Source of the DNA: Lactococcus petauri
Lineage (GTDB): Bacteria; Bacillota; Bacilli; Lactobacillales; Streptococcaceae
NCBI RefSeq assembly: GCF_002154895.1
Contig: NZ_MUIZ01000005.1
Coordinates: 124,001 to 188,000, forward strand
Reading direction: 5' to 3'
Length of the DNA: 64,000 nt
Of this stretch, positions 60,518 to 64,000 are shown one piece after another. Under the pieces are notes generated by a model, which saw only the letters and a list, made by a program, of their open reading frames with translations, made no database searches and was not told the DNA's origin. The position numbers and the translations under genes are program-made. Positions within the stretch are counted from its first letter, which is position 1. The number at the start of each line of letters is the position of its first letter.

Positions 60518-60979
60518 ATGTATAAATTCTCCAAAATTATCTTTGCTTATTATCTTCTATTTCTATTTTGGGGGATTCTTTTTAAATTTGATATCACACA
60601 TACGATAAATACAGCACATTTGTTCCCTTCACGTAGCTTAAATGTTTCACCTTTTGATGCTTCTGGTGGACGTTTAGAAATCCTTTTTAATATCCTTATT
60701 TTTATTCCTTTTGGTTTTTTTATGGGTCGCTTTTCAGAACGGAGCTTTCTTGGAAAATGGGGAACAATTTTCCTTGTCAGTCTCTTTGTCGAAATCCTTC
60801 AATATATTTTCGGCATCGGAGCCACCGATATAACCGACATCATCACAAATAGTTCCGGTGGTTTGATGGGACTCTTGCTTTATCATGCCTTTCAGAAAAA
60901 CGAAAGAAGACAAGATTTAGTAAGCTTGTTTTTTGGTGGCTTTCTTCTCTTCTTTACTTTCATTCTTTTACTTCATTAA
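60518..60979 (+). CDS. VanZ-family membrane protein
   Basis: A 153-residue protein with segments at about 4-22, 64-84, 89-108 and 130-152. NILIFIPFGFFMGRFS and the later EILQYIFGIGATDITDIITNSSGG are the VanZ/RDD-like signature. Related to the teicoplanin-resistance protein VanZ, but chromosomal members have no proven role. GAGGA stands before the ATG; TATAAT lies at 60476-60481. Confidence 0.85.
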   Translation: MYKFSKIIFAYYLLFLFWGILFKFDITHTINTAHLFPSRSLNVSPFDASGGRLEILFNILIFIPFGFFMGRFSERSFLGKWGTIFLVSLFVEILQYIFGIGATDITDIITNSSGGLMGLLLYHAFQKNERRQDLVSLFFGGFLLFFTFILLLH

Positions 60980-61007
60980 AAAGAGCTGATGTTAATCAGC
61001 TTTTTTT
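60978..61007. terminator. Bidirectional terminator
   Basis: GCTGAT-GTTA-ATCAGC with A-run and T-run flanks between vanZ-like and add genes. Confidence 0.85.
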
Positions 61008-62026
61008 ATTTGGGCATACTCAATGGAAAACCGCTGATGGAGAGTTTCTTTTTCTTCCTCACTAATAAAGGCGCCATCAATAGCATAATGATTGATTCTT
61101 TCAAAATCAATCACCTGAAAATCATACCATTCTGCAATTTTCTCATATTCCTTTTGCAAATTGGTATTACTTACTGTGCGATTGTCAGTATTTATGGTTA
61201 CATGAAGACCTTTCTTATACAATTCCAAAAAAGGATATTCTTCAAGATGGCGGATAGCTTTTGTTTGAAAATTACTGGTTGGTGCCATTTCCAAAACAAT
61301 ACCCAACTCTATCAAAATATGTTGATAGTCTGGAAGCTCTTTCGTCATGATGCCATGTCCCAAACGTGTTGCTCCCATCTCGACAGAATCAATAATGTTT
61401 TGTTCGCACCCTGGACACTCACCTGCATGCAGTGTGACTTGTATCCCACGACACGTCACCTTATCCAGCAAGTTTTTAAATTTTACTTGAGGGTAGTTTA
61501 CCTCATCGCCTGCCATATCAAAGCCAACCAAATGCTCATCATCGATTTCATCAAAAAGCGGAACCAACTTTTCCAAACGCTCGATTGGCACCTGACGAAG
61601 ACCACAGAGGAGAACATTTGCGACAATATCAAAGTCTTCTTCAGCACGAGAAACACCAGCAATAACAGCTTCTACAGCTTCTTCAAGTTCTAGATTTTTT
61701 TCCAGATGCTGACCAGGTGCAAAGCGAATTTCAATATATTTGACATTATCCTCAGCAGCTTGACGAACCACATCATAAGCTGCCAGCTCAAGATTAGTAT
61801 AGCTTTGTAGTAACGGAAGAACGAAGTCAAAACGCTCCAGATATTCCAAAAGACTTTGAGTCGTTTCTGGCGCTTGTGCACAATTCAGTATTTCATCATC
61901 ACTCATATTAAAATCGTACCCTATGTTATTAGCCAGCTGCTTAATACAAGACAAACTGAGTGAACCATCAAGATGACAATGAAGTTCAACTTTCGGCATT
62001 AAAGCAATGATTTCTGAATTAAGCAT
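60992..62026 (-). CDS. add: Adenosine deaminase
   Basis: A 344-residue protein. The zinc motif PKVELHCHLDGSLS lies near residue 12, TLHAGE near 190, LGHGI near 215, and the NTDNRTVSNT segment near 270. It converts adenosine to inosine in purine salvage. The ATG at 62026 is chosen: GGGGG 10 nt upstream and the family start follows; the frame from 62089 adds non-homologous residues. Confidence 0.93.
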   Translation of the reverse strand: MLNSEIIALMPKVELHCHLDGSLSLSCIKQLANNIGYDFNMSDDEILNCAQAPETTQSLLEYLERFDFVLPLLQSYTNLELAAYDVVRQAAEDNVKYIEIRFAPGQHLEKNLELEEAVEAVIAGVSRAEEDFDIVANVLLCGLRQVPIERLEKLVPLFDEIDDEHLVGFDMAGDEVNYPQVKFKNLLDKVTCRGIQVTLHAGECPGCEQNIIDSVEMGATRLGHGIMTKELPDYQHILIELGIVLEMAPTSNFQTKAIRHLEEYPFLELYKKGLHVTINTDNRTVSNTNLQKEYEKIAEWYDFQVIDFERINHYAIDGAFISEEEKETLHQRFSIEYAQIKKAD

Positions 62027-62208
62027 TAGATTAGAGCCCCCATAAAAATATATTTTTTCTATTTTACGCTTTTTTCTTACGACATGCAAATTTTTTCGTC
62101 AAGAAAAAAGATATTGGAACACGATATTCTTACATAGCATTGGTGAGCGATTTTATTTTTGAAACTTTAAGCGAAAGGAGTCCAATGTTAATTTTTACCC
62201 CAACCTCT

Positions 62209-62991
62209 TTACTTATCTATTTTTAGCACATATTCCTTATGCCCATTGATTTCTTTCTCTTCCACCTCTGTTTCAGGTGGAAGTGTAAAGGCTGGGCGGA
62301 CATGGGCGGAATAGACAACACCGTTGCCTGAAAACATCCCATCATCAATCGTTTTCGCAACTACTGAATCCGTCGCAAAAGCAGTACGAAGCCACCAAGT
62401 ATAAGCAACAAGGTCGCCTTCTAAAAAAGCAAGTCTGGTCGTATTGTCTCCATCCTTTCTCTTGAAATATAACAAATTTTCCTCTTCTTCCAAAAGAATT
62501 CTTTGCTTAAAGTTCCCTACATCAATATCCGAAAGCAAGAAAAGTTTACGCTTTATTTTATCTATATGCCTACTTTCAAAGTTAGGTTTTAGAGCTTTTA
62601 TCCCAAGCTCTATGAGGGGAATATTCTCTTGCACATTTTTAGTCAAACGATTAATAAACTCTTTGTTCATAAAGGCATCAATCATACTATGCCCGTAATA
62701 AAATCTTTTCCAGCCCTCTTGAAAGGGCATGGGCGGATCCAGCAGATGTTTTCGAAGCAACAGAACATTGCCTTGATCAATATAATTTTTCGTGAGCACC
62801 AGATAGGGCACTAACTTACCTTTTTCCTTAATGTGAACGGTGTAGCCCAAACGTTTATCTTTGTCGTAAGCTAAGTCTCTTAAGTTTTCCGGCTCCTTTG
62901 CGGGAAATATATAAATAAAATCCTCTCTTTTCACAACTATAAACACAGCAATAAGTATTTGTAGCAAACTTAAGCCTAAAAACGTCATCAT
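62209..62991 (-). CDS. Membrane-anchored DUF6273-like protein with out-of-frame start region
   Basis: A 260-residue protein. A hydrophobic anchor lies at residues 3-20, followed by an extracytoplasmic region ending in TWWLRTAFATDS ... SAHVRPAFTL, the WWLR...VRPA pattern of DUF6273-type domains. The ATG at 62991 has no ribosome binding site. A perfect AAGGAG-8 nt-TTG lies at 63022-63006, one base out of frame across an A7 run. With A8 the protein would begin with a Lys-rich MKSKKKMM extension before the anchor. Function unknown. Confidence 0.6.
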   Translation of the reverse strand: MMTFLGLSLLQILIAVFIVVKREDFIYIFPAKEPENLRDLAYDKDKRLGYTVHIKEKGKLVPYLVLTKNYIDQGNVLLLRKHLLDPPMPFQEGWKRFYYGHSMIDAFMNKEFINRLTKNVQENIPLIELGIKALKPNFESRHIDKIKRKLFLLSDIDVGNFKQRILLEEEENLLYFKRKDGDNTTRLAFLEGDLVAYTWWLRTAFATDSVVAKTIDDGMFSGNGVVYSAHVRPAFTLPPETEVEEKEINGHKEYVLKIDK

Positions 62992-63093
62992 CTTTTTTTA
63001 CTTTTCAATCGTCTTTCTCCTTAAAAATCGTGATAAATCTTTCACTAACTAATACGAGAAAAAATGAAAATTAACACTAAAAAGAGCAAAGAA

Positions 63094-63123
63094 AAAAGAA
63101 CAAGAAGTTATCCTTGTTCTTTT
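63094..63123 (-). terminator. Terminator of the tex-sprT unit
   Basis: AAAAGAACAAG-GATAACTT-CTTGTTCTTTT (11-bp stem) overlapping the sprT stop. Confidence 0.85.
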
Positions 63124-63542
63124 AGTTTGCCGCGGCATTTGCCACAGGCATATTTTTTTATATCAATTTTACGTTGACGTTGATAAATCTGATGACAGCT
63201 TTGACACACATAAGTATGTTTAGCCTCTCTTATTGATGGAGCATAACGTAACCCCCCTACTTGAGCAAGTAAATCCTTGAACTCCCTATCTTTATGCTTA
63301 TAACCTCGTTGCTGGTCATAGAGATGATAATGAACCAGCTCATGGAGAATAATACCATCAAACTCTGCTCGATTTGCCATTTTAGGGTTAAAATCCAAAT
63401 GCATATCCTTAGGAAAAAAGCGACCCCCCGTACTGCGTAACCGACTATTCCACTGAGCAGTATGCAGAAATGGGCGCGCAAATTTCTCTACAGAAAGTTG
63501 ACGCACATGGTCTGTTAATTCCTCATTGTTCACGTGGCTCAA
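63108..63542 (-). CDS. SprT-like zinc protein
   Basis: A 144-residue protein. [10 protein letters not shown] supplies the HExxH metal motif near residue 67; a C-terminal zinc ribbon is formed by CQSC and CGKC (about 114-136). SprT/Spartan-like proteins are candidate DNA-protein crosslink proteases. The start is TTG at 63542 or GTG at 63533, both inside the 3' end of tex; no clear ribosome binding site separates them. Firmicute sprT is usually next to tex. Confidence 0.87.
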   Translation of the reverse strand: MSHVNNEELTDHVRQLSVEKFARPFLHTAQWNSRLRSTGGRFFPKDMHLDFNPKMANRAEFDGIILHELVHYHLYDQQRGYKHKDREFKDLLAQVGGLRYAPSIREAKHTYVCQSCHQIYQRQRKIDIKKYACGKCRGKLKEQG

Positions 63543-64000
63543 CCAAAGTTAAATTAATCTTACCACGCTCTTGGTCAATTGATTTTACCCAAACGGTTAC
63601 GATTTGTCCGACAGCAACAACTTCATGAGGATTTTTCACAAAGTTTTTGCTCAGGTCAGAAACATGAATCAATCCGTCATTTTTAATACCAATATCCACA
63701 AAGGCACCAAAATCGACAACGTTACGCACTGCTCCTTCAAGTTTTTGGCCCACACGTAAATCGCTCGCGGAAAGAACATCTTGACGTAAGATTGGTGCAT
63801 CAAAATTATCACGTAAATCACGTCCTGGTTTTGTCAAATCAGCAATAATATCTGTCAATGTTTCGCGACCAACACCAAGTTTTTCTGACATTTCGGCAAT
63901 ATTTACTTTTTTCAAAATTGCTGCGGAATTCGCATCAAGATCTGCTATATTAAGTGTTTCAAGTAATTTTTCGACCACTTGATACGACTCTGGATGGACT
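63523..64000 (-). CDS. tex: Tex-like RNA-binding transcription accessory protein, N-terminus off window
   Basis: Minus-strand coding runs off the right edge ([20 protein letters not shown] at the edge). The helix-hairpin-helix part is [20 protein letters not shown], then the S1 domain [20 protein letters not shown] and [19 protein letters not shown]. Tex binds RNA polymerase and nucleic acids. About 160 C-terminal residues are visible. sprT overlaps its end. Confidence 0.93.
   Translation of the reverse strand, partial: VHPESYQVVEKLLETLNIADLDANSAAILKKVNIAEMSEKLGVGRETLTDIIADLTKPGRDLRDNFDAPILRQDVLSASDLRVGQKLEGAVRNVVDFGAFVDIGIKNDGLIHVSDLSKNFVKNPHEVVAVGQIVTVWVKSIDQERGKINLTLVEPREQ

Noticed and set aside
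1-64000. tRNA/rRNA genes, CRISPR arrays, insertion sequences, prophage
   Set aside because: No cloverleaf-like conserved arms, regular spacer-repeat arrays, transposase motifs or phage modules were seen on either strand.

Overview
The window is a low-GC Firmicute chromosome segment and almost certainly Lactococcus. This is inferred from gene content: tandem ackA paralogues, an LmrC/LmrD-type heterodimeric ABC exporter, a YdbC PC4-like protein, an RpoY-RNase J pair, DUF3270/DUF3165/DUF3397 small proteins, CppA, Rgg and a lactococcin-972-type bacteriocin locus. The species cannot be fixed from this sequence; the garvieae/petauri group is a guess. There are no rRNA or tRNA genes, IS elements, prophage or CRISPR arrays. 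The region looks like core genome with a few strain-variable loci (bacteriocin, MucBP adhesin, exporters, several orphan proteins).

Layout. 1-9.4 kb: partial quinone oxidoreductase, U32 tRNA-hydroxylation-type protein, RlmA-type rRNA methyltransferase, CutC, EcsAB transporter, Rgg regulator with a HAD phosphatase, and an LPxTG MucBP surface protein. 9.5-15.1 kb: HIT protein, rplK-rplA, then a bacteriocin operon (lactococcin-972-like precursor, DUF1430 membrane protein, ABC ATPase). 15.3-27 kb: glyoxalase, YozE, MsrA, CvfB, pyrH-frr, two ackA genes, YtxK methyltransferase, TypA, yqgQ-glcK-rhodanese, Dps. 27-36 kb: prepilin peptidase, DinB, MurC, a disordered orphan, an SNF2 helicase, and an APC permease behind a leader-peptide attenuator. 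36-43 kb: serine hydrolase/CppA, CPBP protease, TPP riboswitch-thiT, YbaK, DUF3397, YdbC, MurA, and a cytosolic InlB-repeat-like orphan. 43-55 kb: LmrCD, cation efflux/MarR/MFS, THF riboswitch-folT, PepN, two orphans. 55-64 kb: tsaB-GNAT-rimI-tsaD, rpoY-rnjA, VanZ, adenosine deaminase, a DUF6273-like protein, SprT and the start of tex.

The most interesting signals are regulatory. (1) The APC permease is preceded by a promoter, a 16-residue leader peptide with the run Val-Leu-Leu-Leu-Ile, and alternative hairpins ending in a terminator: a classical branched-chain amino-acid attenuator. (2) Ten genes have a -10 box ending exactly 6-7 nt before the start codon and no ribosome binding site, predicting leaderless mRNAs. 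Eight have an extended TGn -10; the two that do not have good -35 boxes at 17 bp. (3) murC and rpoY each carry a Shine-Dalgarno sequence separated from the start codon by a small perfect hairpin that would bring the two together. (4) rnjA has a long two-part hairpin in its leader.

Metabolically the segment serves envelope synthesis (MurA, MurC), mixed-acid energy metabolism (AckA), sugar phosphorylation (GlcK), t6A tRNA modification (TsaB/TsaD), vitamin uptake (ThiT, FolT) and efflux.
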